A stretch of 64,000 nucleotides of DNA, taken from CAYWBU01 sp942491525 (lineage in GTDB: Bacteria; Desulfobacterota; Desulfomonilia; UBA1062). The position numbers were made by a program, and so were the translations under genes. Each line of letters begins with the position of its first letter. Position 1 is the stretch's first letter. Positions 55,941 through 64,000 of the stretch are shown here, one piece after another. The notes below the pieces were generated by a model. It worked only from the letters and a program-made list of their open reading frames with translations, did not search any database and was not told where the DNA came from. The stretch covers positions 124,001-188,000 of the forward strand of contig CALOBW010000044.1 in assembly GCA_942491525.1 (NCBI GenBank), written 5' to 3'.

Positions 55941-56173
55941 ACTGCAAGCACTGCACCGAACTGTTGCAAGAGTACCTTGATGAGAGCCTCCCCAGCGAGC
56001 TCAGCGAAAAGATCTGCAGCCATATTGAAAATTGCGCCTGCTGCCGCACCCAATTCAAGACCTACAGCCTGACCATCAAGCTCTCGCGCGACAGTCATGT
56101 TCCGCGCCAGGTCACCCACGAGATGCAGGCCAGACTGAGGTCCAAGCTGCTCGAACATCTCAATTCCCGCTGA
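55937..56173 (+). CDS. zf-HC2 anti-sigma factor
   Basis: 78 residues. ZAS motif HxxxCxxC is seen in ICSHIENCACC with an upstream cysteine in NCKHCTELL. There is no transmembrane segment, so it is a soluble, possibly redox-sensitive anti-sigma factor. ATGA overlap with the sigma factor gene shows coupled translation. Confidence 0.85.
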   Translation: MNCKHCTELLQEYLDESLPSELSEKICSHIENCACCRTQFKTYSLTIKLSRDSHVPRQVTHEMQARLRSKLLEHLNSR

Positions 56174-56194
56174 TCTGCAGGCTTAAAAATAGTG

Positions 56195-56223
56195 TTGACA
56201 ATGCTATAATCAGCATCTATACC
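56195..56223 (+). promoter_or_regulatory. Promoter of rpsD
   Basis: TTGACA (56195-56200), 17 bp, TATACC (56218-56223). An overlapping extended -10 TGCTATAAT (56202-56210) may provide a second start. It lies 45 bases before the rpsD ATG. Confidence 0.6.
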
Positions 56224-56267
56224 TTGCTGGTCTATTTAGACTCAAATAAAAATATAAAGGAAGAACA

Positions 56268-56885
56268 ATGGCAAGAAAACTTACCCCGAAAGGGAAGATT
56301 GTACGTCGTTTGGGTGTTAACATCTACGGCAACCCCAAATACGACCGCCTGCTGGCTGACAAAGCCTATCCTCCGGGACAGCATGGCAACGATCGGCGCC
56401 GTAGAGAGACCGAGTATGGCAAGCACCTCATCGAAAAGCAGAAGATCATGTTTGCTTACGGCCTCAATGAGCGCACTATGCGCAAGGTTTTTGCAAAAGC
56501 CAAAGCAAGGAAGGGTCAGACCGGCCACAACGTCCTGATCGCTCTTGAGCAGCGCCTGGACAACGTCGTCTACCGTATGCGTCTGGCAAGCTCACGCGAC
56601 CAGGCCAGACAGTTCGTACGCCACGGCCACATTCTGGTCAACGGCAAGAAGGTCGACATCCCATCCTATATCGTTCAAGCGGGCGACTCCATCTCAATCA
56701 AAGACAAGAAGTCCAGTAAGGGCCTTGCCGAGAGATTCGTAGCCGAGAACACCAACCGCGAAATCCCCGGCTGGATCACCTTCGTCGAGAAGGAGTTCAC
56801 CGGCAACATCGAGAGACTCCCTGAAAGAAGTGAGATCGATATCGATGCAGATGAGCAGCTGCTGGTAGAGTTCTACTCCAAGTAA
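56268..56885 (+). CDS. rpsD: 30S ribosomal protein S4 (zinc-free form)
   Basis: 205 residues. Typical core LNERTMRKVFAKAKARKGQ, LEQRLDNVVYRMRLASSRDQ, then ARQFVRHGHILVNGKKVDIP (S4 RNA-binding domain) and the C-terminal EQLLVEFYSK. The N-terminal zinc cysteines found in C+ S4 are absent (KGKIVRRLGVNIYGNPKYDR), so this is a C- type. It stands alone with its own promoter and bidirectional terminator, away from the alpha operon (rpsM-rpsK-rpoA) where rpsD usually lies; whether another copy exists elsewhere cannot be seen. Confidence 0.96.
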   Translation: MARKLTPKGKIVRRLGVNIYGNPKYDRLLADKAYPPGQHGNDRRRRETEYGKHLIEKQKIMFAYGLNERTMRKVFAKAKARKGQTGHNVLIALEQRLDNVVYRMRLASSRDQARQFVRHGHILVNGKKVDIPSYIVQAGDSISIKDKKSSKGLAERFVAENTNREIPGWITFVEKEFTGNIERLPERSEIDIDADEQLLVEFYSK

Positions 56886-56905
56886 GCACTCAGCTTAGCA
56901 ACAAG

Positions 56906-56936
56906 AAAAAGGGCTGACCTCGGTCAGCCCTTTTTT
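56906..56936. terminator. Bidirectional terminator between rpsD and patatin gene
   Basis: Stem GGGCTGACC / GGTCAGCCC flanked by A-run 56906-56910 and T-run 56931-56936, so it works in both directions for these convergent genes. Confidence 0.9.
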
Positions 56937-56937
56937 A

Positions 56938-57987
56938 TTATCCCTGCTCCTCTTCGGAGCTCACCAGACTCTTGACCACCCGTTTGAAACTCTGCCAGAG
57001 GCCCTCTATCTCATCCTCGGCCGGCGGCTCATCGCCCCGCCCCAGCCGTTCGAGATACTCTCGATACCTGAGGCCGTCCAGAGAGTAACAGATCAGATCG
57101 TCACGCAGAATCACAGCCGCCTCGATGCCGGCCAGAATGGCCTCATCGGCACTCATGAAGCCCGCCGATTTGATACCGTCCAATTGGGGCTCGATCAGGA
57201 CGTCACCACTCCTGAGCGTCTCAATCTGCTGGTTGGAGTTCATGCTGGTCATCAGCCTAATCAGCTGATTGGAGATGCGGATGAAGCTGTCGAGCTCCTC
57301 GCGCTTAAAGAGGGGCGTGGTGACATTGACCGCAATCACGATGTCGGCCCCCATCTCGCGCACCAGATCAATGGGCAGATTGCTGACAATGCCGCCGTCC
57401 ATCAGCATCTGGCCGCCGATCTCCACCGGCGCAAAAACACCCGGCACGGCCATGCTGCCCCAGAGGGCGTCGGCCAGTTTACCCGATTCATGAACATATT
57501 TCCGGCCACTCTCGATGTCGACCGAAACGGCCCTGAAGGGGATCGGCAACTCGTCAAAACTGCCAAGGGTCACGCCGGCGTTCTGATTGAGCATGGTGTA
57601 GAGCTTGTGCCCCGTCACCAGCCCCTGGGGCAGACCATCCATGGTCAGCAGAGCGGAACCGTCCACATTGCGGATGCGCTCCCACCAGTCTTCGCCGGTG
57701 GAGCGGTCAAGCATGATGGCGGTCCAGTTGGTCTCCAGCGCCACCTTCTCGATCTCCTCGGGCGACCGCCCCACGGCATAGAGCCCCCCGACAATGGCGC
57801 CCATGCTGGTGCCGGCGATGTAGTCGATTGGAATATTGAGCTCCTCCAGAACCTTAAGCACCCCGATATGGGCCGCCCCGCGGGCGCCGCCGCCACTCAG
57901 GGCCAGGCCGATTTTAGGACGCTCGGATGCCTGCAGCGGACCGGCCGCAGCCAGCAGCGTCAGCAGCAATATTATAAATTTCTTCAT
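56938..57987 (-). CDS. Secreted patatin-like phospholipase
   Basis: 349 residues with signal peptide (KFIILLLTLLAAAGPLQA). Patatin motifs: oxyanion loop GLALSGGGARGAAHIGVL, nucleophile elbow GTSMG, and the catalytic Asp in LMDGGIVSNLP. Lacks the barrel of its divergent neighbour, so it is likely periplasmic. Expected to cleave fatty acyl chains from phospholipids. GAGGT before the ATG. Confidence 0.92.
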   Translation of the reverse strand: MKKFIILLLTLLAAAGPLQASERPKIGLALSGGGARGAAHIGVLKVLEELNIPIDYIAGTSMGAIVGGLYAVGRSPEEIEKVALETNWTAIMLDRSTGEDWWERIRNVDGSALLTMDGLPQGLVTGHKLYTMLNQNAGVTLGSFDELPIPFRAVSVDIESGRKYVHESGKLADALWGSMAVPGVFAPVEIGGQMLMDGGIVSNLPIDLVREMGADIVIAVNVTTPLFKREELDSFIRISNQLIRLMTSMNSNQQIETLRSGDVLIEPQLDGIKSAGFMSADEAILAGIEAAVILRDDLICYSLDGLRYREYLERLGRGDEPPAEDEIEGLWQSFKRVVKSLVSSEEEQG

Positions 57988-58083
57988 TTTTTACCTCAGA
58001 AAATTTCAGTCTTAACTGAATATGTTCGATTATACTAGCAAGGAACCTATGTCCAGCTTTTGCATTAAGAGGAGAACGTCAAT

Positions 58084-60291
58084 ATGAAACGCCTATACAA
58101 GCTAGCGCTCTGCATCCTGATACTAACCACCCTGCCCCTGTGCGGCCTGGCCGCCGAGGATGGCGACCGGCCCAAAATCGGCCTGGCCCTGAGTGGCGGC
58201 GGCGCCCGCGGTATTTCCCACGTCGGGGTCCTCAAAATGCTTGAAGAGCTCAACATTCCGGTCGACTACATCGCCGGCACCAGCATGGGCGCCATTGTAG
58301 GCGGCCTCTATTCGGCCGGTTTTACGGCTGACGAACTGGAAACCATTATCGGCGAGATCGACTGGCTGGGCGTCCTGGGCGACAAAATGCCCCGCGAGGA
58401 GCTGCCCTACCGCCAGAAGTCCGACGCCCTGCACCCCATCAAACTTGGTTTCGACTTCAAGGAGGGCGCCATCCTGCCCAAGGGCATCATGGCCGGCAAG
58501 CGGCTGGACATCCTGCTCAGAACGCTGGCCCTGCCGGCTTCGACCACCACCGATTTCAACGAGCTGCCGATTCCCTTCAAAGCTGTAGCCGCCGATATCG
58601 ACACCGGCGAAGTGGTGGTGCTTGAAAATGGCAACCTGGCCGAGGCCATGCGCGCCAGCATGTCGCTGCCCGGCATCTTCCCGCCCATCGAGATTGACGG
58701 CCGCACCCTGGTAGACGGCGGTATCCTGATGAACCTGCCGGTTGAGGTCGTCAAGCAGATGGGCGCCGACATCATCATTGCGGTCAACATCGGCACCCCC
58801 ATGTCCAAGCGCGACGACCTCAAATCATTCATCGGCATCACGGACCAGAGCCGCAAGATCATGACCCTGCGCTACTACGACGAGCAGGTGGCCCTGCTGG
58901 GCGCCGATGATCTGCTGATCGAGCCCGACCTCAAGGATATCTCCAACGGCGACTACACCCGCGGCGACGAATTGATCGCCACCGGTTACGCCGAAAGCCA
59001 ACGCCTGACAGAGGAGCTCTCGCGCTACAGCGTCGACCCCGAAACCTACCAGGCCGTCAGGGAGCAGCAAAAGCAAAGATCAAAGACCGACCTCGAGATC
59101 AGCTTTGTCGAGGTCGATGACCCCTCCCAATATTCCGCCACCAAGCTGCGCCAGTACATGCAGAAACCGCTGGAAAGGATCTTCAACTTCACCGCCATGG
59201 GCCAGGAGATCTTCAAAGCCTCCAGCCGCGACGATCTGGAGTCCATCGACTTCTCCCTGGTGGAGAAGGATGGCCAGCACGGCCTGCTGATGCAGCCCCG
59301 CAAAAAAGACTGGACCGACAGCTACCTGATGCTCGGCCTGAATGTCTCCGACAATTTCAAGGGTGACTCCAACGTCAACCTGACGGCCGACCTGACCATC
59401 CCGCGCATCAACCGTTTCGGCGGCGAGTGGAACGGCACCATGCAGATCGGCCGCGAGCAGCGCCTCTTCACCGAATACTACCAGCCGCTGGACCCTTACG
59501 CCTGGGCCCTCTTCGTCGCCCCCAACGCCACCTACGAGAACCACATCATCAACATCTATGACGGCGACGACCGCATCGCCGAGTACAAGATCCGCCGCGC
59601 CTACGGCCAGCTCGACTTCGGCCTGCACATGGACCGCTACGGCGAGTTCCGGGTCGGCTGGCTGCAGGGCGCCAGCAACGCCAACCCGCACATCGGCGAT
59701 CCGCGTCTGCCCAAGGCCGAAAACCGTGAAGGCGCCTATATCATTAAATTTACGCTGGACCAGCTCGACAGCCCCTACATCCCGCGCAAAGGCGCCCTGC
59801 TCAATCTGGAGTATCTGAGCTCCAGCCACAAGCTCTATGCCGATGACGCCTACCACCGCTTCATGCTCAACTACGTCCAGCCCATCACCTACAAAAAGGG
59901 CACCTTCATCTTCCGCACCAAACTGGGCACCGCCTTCAGCGACCCGCTGCCGGTCTACCAGCAGTTCAGCCTGGGCGGCTTCCTGAACATCTCAGGTATG
60001 CGCGACGGGCAGCTCAGGGACAACCATCTGCTCTTCACCCAGCTGATCTACATGCATGAAGCCTGGAACCTCAAAAAAGGTATCATCGATGAGATCTACC
60101 TGGGAGGGTCGATCGAAAACGCCGGCGTCTGGGCGAAACGCAGCGACATCCAGATTGCCTCCAACCAGATGACCTGGGCCGGTACCTTCTTTATGGGCAC
60201 CGACACCAAGCTGGGGCCGCTCTATCTGGGCTACGGCTATGCTGACGGCGGCAACCACGCCCTCTACATCCATATGGGACATGTGTTCTAG
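58084..60291 (+). CDS. Type Vd autotransporter: patatin phospholipase fused to an Omp85-type barrel (PlpD-like)
   Basis: 735 residues. Signal peptide, patatin domain (about 25-310) with GLALSGGGARGISHVGVL, GTSMG and LVDGGILMNLP, a single POTRA-like segment (about 335-400), then a C-terminal 16-strand barrel (about 400-735) with FLNISGMRDGQLRDNH in the position of the Omp85 lid motif and a final Phe. The passenger would be displayed or released at the cell surface. Its patatin part is clearly related to the divergent neighbour (identical GTSMGAIVGGLY), suggesting duplication. AGGAG precedes the ATG. Confidence 0.92.
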   Translation: MKRLYKLALCILILTTLPLCGLAAEDGDRPKIGLALSGGGARGISHVGVLKMLEELNIPVDYIAGTSMGAIVGGLYSAGFTADELETIIGEIDWLGVLGDKMPREELPYRQKSDALHPIKLGFDFKEGAILPKGIMAGKRLDILLRTLALPASTTTDFNELPIPFKAVAADIDTGEVVVLENGNLAEAMRASMSLPGIFPPIEIDGRTLVDGGILMNLPVEVVKQMGADIIIAVNIGTPMSKRDDLKSFIGITDQSRKIMTLRYYDEQVALLGADDLLIEPDLKDISNGDYTRGDELIATGYAESQRLTEELSRYSVDPETYQAVREQQKQRSKTDLEISFVEVDDPSQYSATKLRQYMQKPLERIFNFTAMGQEIFKASSRDDLESIDFSLVEKDGQHGLLMQPRKKDWTDSYLMLGLNVSDNFKGDSNVNLTADLTIPRINRFGGEWNGTMQIGREQRLFTEYYQPLDPYAWALFVAPNATYENHIINIYDGDDRIAEYKIRRAYGQLDFGLHMDRYGEFRVGWLQGASNANPHIGDPRLPKAENREGAYIIKFTLDQLDSPYIPRKGALLNLEYLSSSHKLYADDAYHRFMLNYVQPITYKKGTFIFRTKLGTAFSDPLPVYQQFSLGGFLNISGMRDGQLRDNHLLFTQLIYMHEAWNLKKGIIDEIYLGGSIENAGVWAKRSDIQIASNQMTWAGTFFMGTDTKLGPLYLGYGYADGGNHALYIHMGHVF

Positions 60292-60304
60292 ATTACTGAT
60301 TTTC

Positions 60305-60333
60305 TTGACTTGCGCGGGATTTCTGCGCATAGT
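60305..60333 (+). promoter_or_regulatory. Promoter of the porin gene
   Basis: TTGACT (60305-60310), 17 bp, CATAGT (60328-60333), about 55 bases before the ATG. Confidence 0.55.
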
Positions 60334-60388
60334 GTAAAGAATTGTAAAAGTAGCTAGGCTACAAATTTAATTTTGGGGAGAGTTCCAT

Positions 60389-61594
60389 ATGATGAAAAAG
60401 TTAACATTAGTTACAGCACTTCTGTGCATTCTGGCCATGCCGGCCGCAGCCGTTGATTTCAAAGCCGGTGACTGGGACCTGTCACTGGGCGGCAGCATCC
60501 GCCTGGATGCCGGTTATCAGATCTCAGACCTGGGCGATGAGCCCCTCGGCTATGAAGATTCCAAAACCGATTTCTTCACCGAGAATCCCGGCAACTCCAG
60601 AGTCAATTTCGGCGCCGCCTACGGCGACGTCAGCGGCTTCATTGAGGCCGGCATCGGCAACGGTTCAACCATCTACACCCGCCACGCCTACATCAACTAC
60701 AACATGGGCGACAACGGCAGCCTCCTGATCGGCCAGACCTGGTCACTGCTGGCTCCCATGAACCCCTGCCAGCGCCTGAACGGCGACAACATCCTGAAGG
60801 GCTACGGCAACCTCTACTCTCACCGCGCCCCCCAGATCCGCTACACCAACAACTATGGCGACATGATCACCTACTCGGTAGCCATTGAGGACACCAAGTA
60901 TGAGGAACCCTCAGGCCTGGCCCCCAGCTATGTGGTCAATGACATCATCCCGGCCCTGCAGGCCAACGCCAGCATCAAGGTCAATGAAAACGTGTCCGTG
61001 ACTCCCAGCGCCCTTGTGCAGCAGTCCGAGATGAAGTCCCAGGACTTCGTGATCGTCGGCGGCCAGACCATCCCCGGCAAGGATCAGACCCTGATCACCT
61101 GGGCCGGCGCCGTGGATGCCACCGTCAAGATCGACACCCTCACCCTCAGCGGCGAATTCTGGTACGGCCAGAATGTGGGCCTGATCTCCGACTACATCGA
61201 CAGCCGCCCGGACAAGGCCAGCAGCACCTTCGGCATGCCGATCGCCGACCTGGGCCTGGTCGGCTTCAAAGATGTCATCGCTTACGGCGGCTGGGCCCAG
61301 GTATCCATGCCGATTGAAGCCATAACCTTCAATGCCGGTGTCGGCTACCAGACTTCCGAAGTCAACGGCATCGACATGATTACCGAAGATGACGTCACCA
61401 CCCAGGCGGTCTACGCCAACTTCGTCTACAAGTTCTTCGACAACTTCTACATGCAGCCCGAAGTTGCCTTCTTTGACCACGGCAAGGATGCCCGCAAGAT
61501 TCAGATTGCAGCCAACGGCTTCCCCTACGTCATCGGAGCCAACGACCTGGGCGACGACATCTTCCTGGGCGTTCACTTCCAGTACGATTTCTAA
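60389..61594 (+). CDS. Outer membrane porin
   Basis: 401 residues with signal peptide (KLTLVTALLCILAMPAAA). Beta-rich barrel with alternating pattern, a SLGGSIRLDAGYQ first strand, RHAYINYNMGDNGSLLIGQT (a porin-like strand with eyelet residues), and a C-terminal FLGVHFQYDF ending in Phe. Resembles the DcaP/major porin group; substrate unknown. Preceded by a good promoter and GGGGAG ribosome site; terminator downstream. Confidence 0.85.
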   Translation: MMKKLTLVTALLCILAMPAAAVDFKAGDWDLSLGGSIRLDAGYQISDLGDEPLGYEDSKTDFFTENPGNSRVNFGAAYGDVSGFIEAGIGNGSTIYTRHAYINYNMGDNGSLLIGQTWSLLAPMNPCQRLNGDNILKGYGNLYSHRAPQIRYTNNYGDMITYSVAIEDTKYEEPSGLAPSYVVNDIIPALQANASIKVNENVSVTPSALVQQSEMKSQDFVIVGGQTIPGKDQTLITWAGAVDATVKIDTLTLSGEFWYGQNVGLISDYIDSRPDKASSTFGMPIADLGLVGFKDVIAYGGWAQVSMPIEAITFNAGVGYQTSEVNGIDMITEDDVTTQAVYANFVYKFFDNFYMQPEVAFFDHGKDARKIQIAANGFPYVIGANDLGDDIFLGVHFQYDF

Positions 61595-61620
61595 GTCAAA
61601 ACAGCACATAAACAAGAAGG

Positions 61621-61650
61621 GGCTGACAGTAAAACTGTCAGCCTCTTTTA
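61621..61650 (+). terminator. Terminator of the porin gene
   Basis: 10-bp stem GGCTGACAGT / ACTGTCAGCC with AAA loop, followed by TCTTTTATTAT. Confidence 0.85.
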
Positions 61651-61668
61651 TTATCAAGTCAAATAAGC

Positions 61669-61902
61669 TTACTGCTGATCCATGGCAGTCTTAATGACCG
61701 CCAGATGCTTCAGCAGGTCGCCGTTGCGGGCCCATAAACCGGCAGGCCCGGCCGCAATCTCCTCCTTGATACTCTTATAGGAGGTGAGCTTCATATAGGG
61801 ATTCAACGCAAAGGGCAGTTCCGGCAACTCCGGCGGTTCGGCGCTGGCGGCCAGCTCAAACCATTCGATAAGATCTTTAATTTCACCGTCCCATGCGGAC
61901 AT
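61669..61902 (-). CDS. Small protein of unknown function
   Basis: 77 residues, proline- and leucine-rich centre (AEPPELPELPFALNPYMKL) between two helical parts. No family recognised. A strong AGGGGAG ribosome site seven bases before ATG 61902 supports it as a real gene. It lies between tRNA-Leu and the porin terminator, in the same direction as the tRNA. Confidence 0.6.
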   Translation of the reverse strand: MSAWDGEIKDLIEWFELAASAEPPELPELPFALNPYMKLTSYKSIKEEIAAGPAGLWARNGDLLKHLAVIKTAMDQQ

Positions 61903-61927
61903 GCGGAACTCCCCTGGAAAAGTTGGA

Positions 61928-62012
61928 TGGTGCGAGAGAAGGGACTTGAACCCCCACGAGTCACCTCACCAGATCCTAAGTCTGGCGCGTCTACCAATTC
62001 CGCCACTCTCGC
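61928..62012 (-). tRNA. tRNA-Leu(UAG)
   Basis: 85 nt including an encoded CCA. Acceptor stem GCGAGAG/CTCTCGC, D-arm GGTAGAC region, anticodon loop CTTAGGA with anticodon TAG (reads CUN leucine codons), a long variable arm (class II), and GGTTCAAGTCC in the T-arm. Confidence 0.95.
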
Positions 62013-62062
62013 GTGGGTCTATCTATCTAAATATGGGAGAAAAAAGTCAAGCCAAAACTTGA

Positions 62063-62082
62063 GGCGGGAGCGATCTCCCGCC
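62063..62082 (-). terminator. Hairpin after the phosphorylase gene
   Basis: Perfect 8-bp stem GGCGGGAG / CTCCCGCC with a 4-nt loop, 13 bases past the stop codon on the minus strand, followed by TCAAGTTTTGG. Confidence 0.6.
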
Positions 62083-62095
62083 CGTCTCATACCAC

Positions 62096-64000
62096 TCAGG
62101 CCCGACTGACCAGGCCCAGGTCAACATTGTGCCGGCACTGCAGATGACAAGGGAAAACCCGGATCGTGTAGCCGAAGCGGCCGGTATCCTCACAGAGCAG
62201 GGTCGCCTTAAAATTATGAACCCCGTCATCCATGGCATCATCGTGCTCCATATTCAGGATCCGGGTGTCGCGCAGGTTGCCCCCCGGATCGAGGTAGCCA
62301 TAGTACACCTGCGGATTGACATCCCCGGGATCCAGCTGGCCCAGCTGAATCCTGGCTTTAATATGCAGCTCCGTATAGACCTGAATCTCGGCGCCCTCCT
62401 CATGGGACATATCAAGAATTTTAACGTTTTTCCAGCTGGCCTCGGCCTTCTTCTTCCAGGCCACCAGATCGCGCGCATTCTTGAAGTTGTCAGCAGTCAA
62501 CTCGCGGTAATCCATGGCCGCCTCCATGTAGCAGCGGTCGGTATACTCTTCAACCATGCGGTTGGAGTTGAATACCGGGCAGAGCCGCCCCATGGATTTC
62601 TTCATCATCTCGACCCAGCCGCGGGGCATGCCGTCCAGACCGCGGTCATAGAAGAGCGGGATGATTTCACGCTCCAGCAGCTCATAGATGGCCGTACTCT
62701 CGACCTGGTCCTGATAATCCAGATTTTCATAGCTTTCGCCCTCACCGATGGACCAGCCCAGATCACGATTGTAACCCTCGACCCACCAGCCGTCCGGCAC
62801 GCTCAGGTTCAGGGCGCCGTTGGCCGTCGACTTCATGCCGGAGGTGCCACACGCCTCCAGCGGCCGCCGCGGATTGTTGAGCCAGACATCGACCCCCTCC
62901 ACCATGTAGCGCGCGATATCCATGTTGTAGTCCTCGATAAACACCACCCGCCCGCAGAAGGGCTCCTCGTCGGCGATGTGCATGATCTTCTGGATAATGG
63001 CCTTGCCCTCATTGTCACGCGGATGGGCCTTGCCGGCAAAAATCAGCTGCACCGGAAAATCACGGTTACCGATGATGCGCTTCAGCCGCTCAATATCCCT
63101 GAATATCAGATCGCCACGCTTGTAGGTTGCAAAGCGCTTGGCAAAGCCGATGGTCAGGGCATCCGGATGCAGGCTCTGACGGGCCCGGTCAATGTCGCGG
63201 GTTTTGGCGCCGGTGCGCTCCAGCTGACGGATGAGGCGCTTGCGGCAGTAGGCCACCAGCCGGCCCCGCCGACGCTCATGAATCGACCAGAGTTCAGCAT
63301 CCGGGATATCGTCAATGCGCTCCCAGATCTTCTGGTTGTCGGGATCCTCCTTCCATTTGGGCCCCAGATAGCGGTCGAAGAGGTCCGACATATCGGCCGA
63401 AATCCATGACGGAATATGAATACCGTTTGTAATCGACGCAATCGGCAGCTCATCGCTTGTGACATGCGGCCAGATCTCATTCCACATCTCCCGCGAAACC
63501 TCTCCGTGCAGCTTACTGACACCGTTGCGGAAGGCTGAGTTCTTCAAGGCGAAGACCGTCGCCCCAAAGGGCTCCTTGCTGTCGAGGGGATTCTTGCGCC
63601 CCAGCGCCACAAAATCGGACCATTTAAGGCCGATCTCATCAACATAGGGCTTCAGATACTTCTCCATCAGAGAGACCTGAAAAACATCGTTACCGGCCGG
63701 CACCGGCGTATGGGTGGTAAAGACAAGCGACGACTGGCAGACCGTGCGGGCCGTCTCGAAATCGAGCCCCTCCTTGAGCATCATGTTGCGGATGCGTTCC
63801 AGCCCGACCAGAAAGCTGTGCCCCTCATTCATATGGAAGACCATCGGGTCCACCTTGAGGGCCTCAAGGGCCCGCACGCCCCCGATACCCAGCAGAATCT
63901 CCTGGCGCAGCCGCGTCTCGACATCACCGGCATAGAGTCCCGATGTCACATCGCGCTCAGCCGGCTCATTCTCCTCAATATTGGTATCCAGCAGATAGAG
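62096..64000 (-). CDS. glgP: Alpha-glucan (glycogen/maltodextrin) phosphorylase, partial
   Basis: The last 634 codons; the frame is open to the right edge, so the N-terminal part is missing. Family of alpha-glucan phosphorylases: LLDTNIEEN, RLRQEILLGIGGVRAL, HMNEGHSFLVGLERI, and the PLP lysine in ACGTSGMKSTANGALNLSV followed by DGWWVEGYN. Releases glucose 1-phosphate from glucans. An extra C-terminal beta domain (after about 62480) is usual in the bacterial subfamily. No other glycogen gene is visible in the window. Confidence 0.95.
   Translation of the reverse strand, partial: LYLLDTNIEENEPAERDVTSGLYAGDVETRLRQEILLGIGGVRALEALKVDPMVFHMNEGHSFLVGLERIRNMMLKEGLDFETARTVCQSSLVFTTHTPVPAGNDVFQVSLMEKYLKPYVDEIGLKWSDFVALGRKNPLDSKEPFGATVFALKNSAFRNGVSKLHGEVSREMWNEIWPHVTSDELPIASITNGIHIPSWISADMSDLFDRYLGPKWKEDPDNQKIWERIDDIPDAELWSIHERRRGRLVAYCRKRLIRQLERTGAKTRDIDRARQSLHPDALTIGFAKRFATYKRGDLIFRDIERLKRIIGNRDFPVQLIFAGKAHPRDNEGKAIIQKIMHIADEEPFCGRVVFIEDYNMDIARYMVEGVDVWLNNPRRPLEACGTSGMKSTANGALNLSVPDGWWVEGYNRDLGWSIGEGESYENLDYQDQVESTAIYELLEREIIPLFYDRGLDGMPRGWVEMMKKSMGRLCPVFNSNRMVEEYTDRCYMEAAMDYRELTADNFKNARDLVAWKKKAEASWKNVKILDMSHEEGAEIQVYTELHIKARIQLGQLDPGDVNPQVYYGYLDPGGNLRDTRILNMEHDDAMDDGVHNFKATLLCEDTGRFGYTIRVFPCHLQCRHNVDLGLVSRA

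Noticed and set aside
56201..56216. S4 autoregulatory pseudoknot before rpsD
   Set aside because: Only a 5-bp inverted repeat ATGCT/AGCAT overlapping the promoter is visible; it would lie upstream of or at the transcription start.

Overview
The window is a chromosomal segment of a GC-rich, motile, Gram-negative bacterium. It carries lipoproteins with lipoboxes, L- and P-ring flagellar genes, porin, Omp85 and TamB proteins, and OmpA-type lipoproteins. The two-gene glycine decarboxylase (gcvPA/gcvPB), a Rex redox repressor, many PAS/receiver proteins (one with a C-terminal CxxC...CPxC module) and a BCAM0308-type zinc-ribbon protein fit a Desulfobacterota/Desulfuromonadales-like organism (former Deltaproteobacteria). 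This placement is inferred from gene content, not from a marker phylogeny. No CRISPR array, prophage or complete insertion sequence was seen. One 62-codon IS3 OrfA-like remnant is present.

Layout: 0-7.5 kb holds transport genes: a glutamate-transporter-fold symporter, a LolA-like protein, a 27-codon membrane peptide divergent from an integral membrane protein behind a Rex-like operator, an orphan periplasmic binding protein, and a polar amino acid ABC operon whose permease carries a periplasmic TPR domain. 7.5-18 kb holds a DISM-GGDEF diguanylate cyclase, a NhaD-type antiporter with a PAS domain inserted in it, an OmpA lipoprotein, a BI-1 family protein, a lipoprotein neutral ceramidase and a Cache chemoreceptor. 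18-25 kb holds tamB followed by a seven-POTRA Omp85 gene. 25-29 kb holds a sterol-desaturase-fold protein, a C39-like cysteine peptidase lipoprotein, the IS remnant, BCAM0308 and an SF2 helicase.

28.9-38.6 kb is a dense signalling island: receiver-CxxC protein, four-PAS hybrid kinase with HPt, single receiver, NtrC-type activator, then a five-gene operon (thioredoxin fold without CxxC, receiver, cytoplasmic MCP/CheZ-like coiled coil, STAS, CheY). The operon is preceded by two TGTAACATGTTAC palindromes and a -24/-12 promoter, so the adjacent activator probably controls it. Convergent to it is the flagellar block flgF-flgG-flgA-flgH-flgI-flgJ-flgN-flgK-csrA, headed by a perfect sigma-54 promoter, with an internal sigma-28-like element before flgN. 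rex and a sigma-28-driven flgM operon lie beyond. flgL and fliW are absent from the place they usually occupy.

47-64 kb: lipoprotein with a periplasmic-binding fold, HAD phosphatase, AMMECR1 protein (apparently leaderless), RNase P RNA, an unrecognised 358-residue protein, the glycine cleavage operon gcvT-gcvH-gcvPA-gcvPB, an ECF sigma factor with its zinc-finger anti-sigma factor, a solitary rpsD, two divergent patatins (one secreted, one a type Vd patatin-barrel autotransporter), a porin, a small unknown gene, tRNA-Leu(UAG) and the 3' part of an alpha-glucan phosphorylase gene that runs off the right edge. No stretch longer than about 300 bases lacks a gene.
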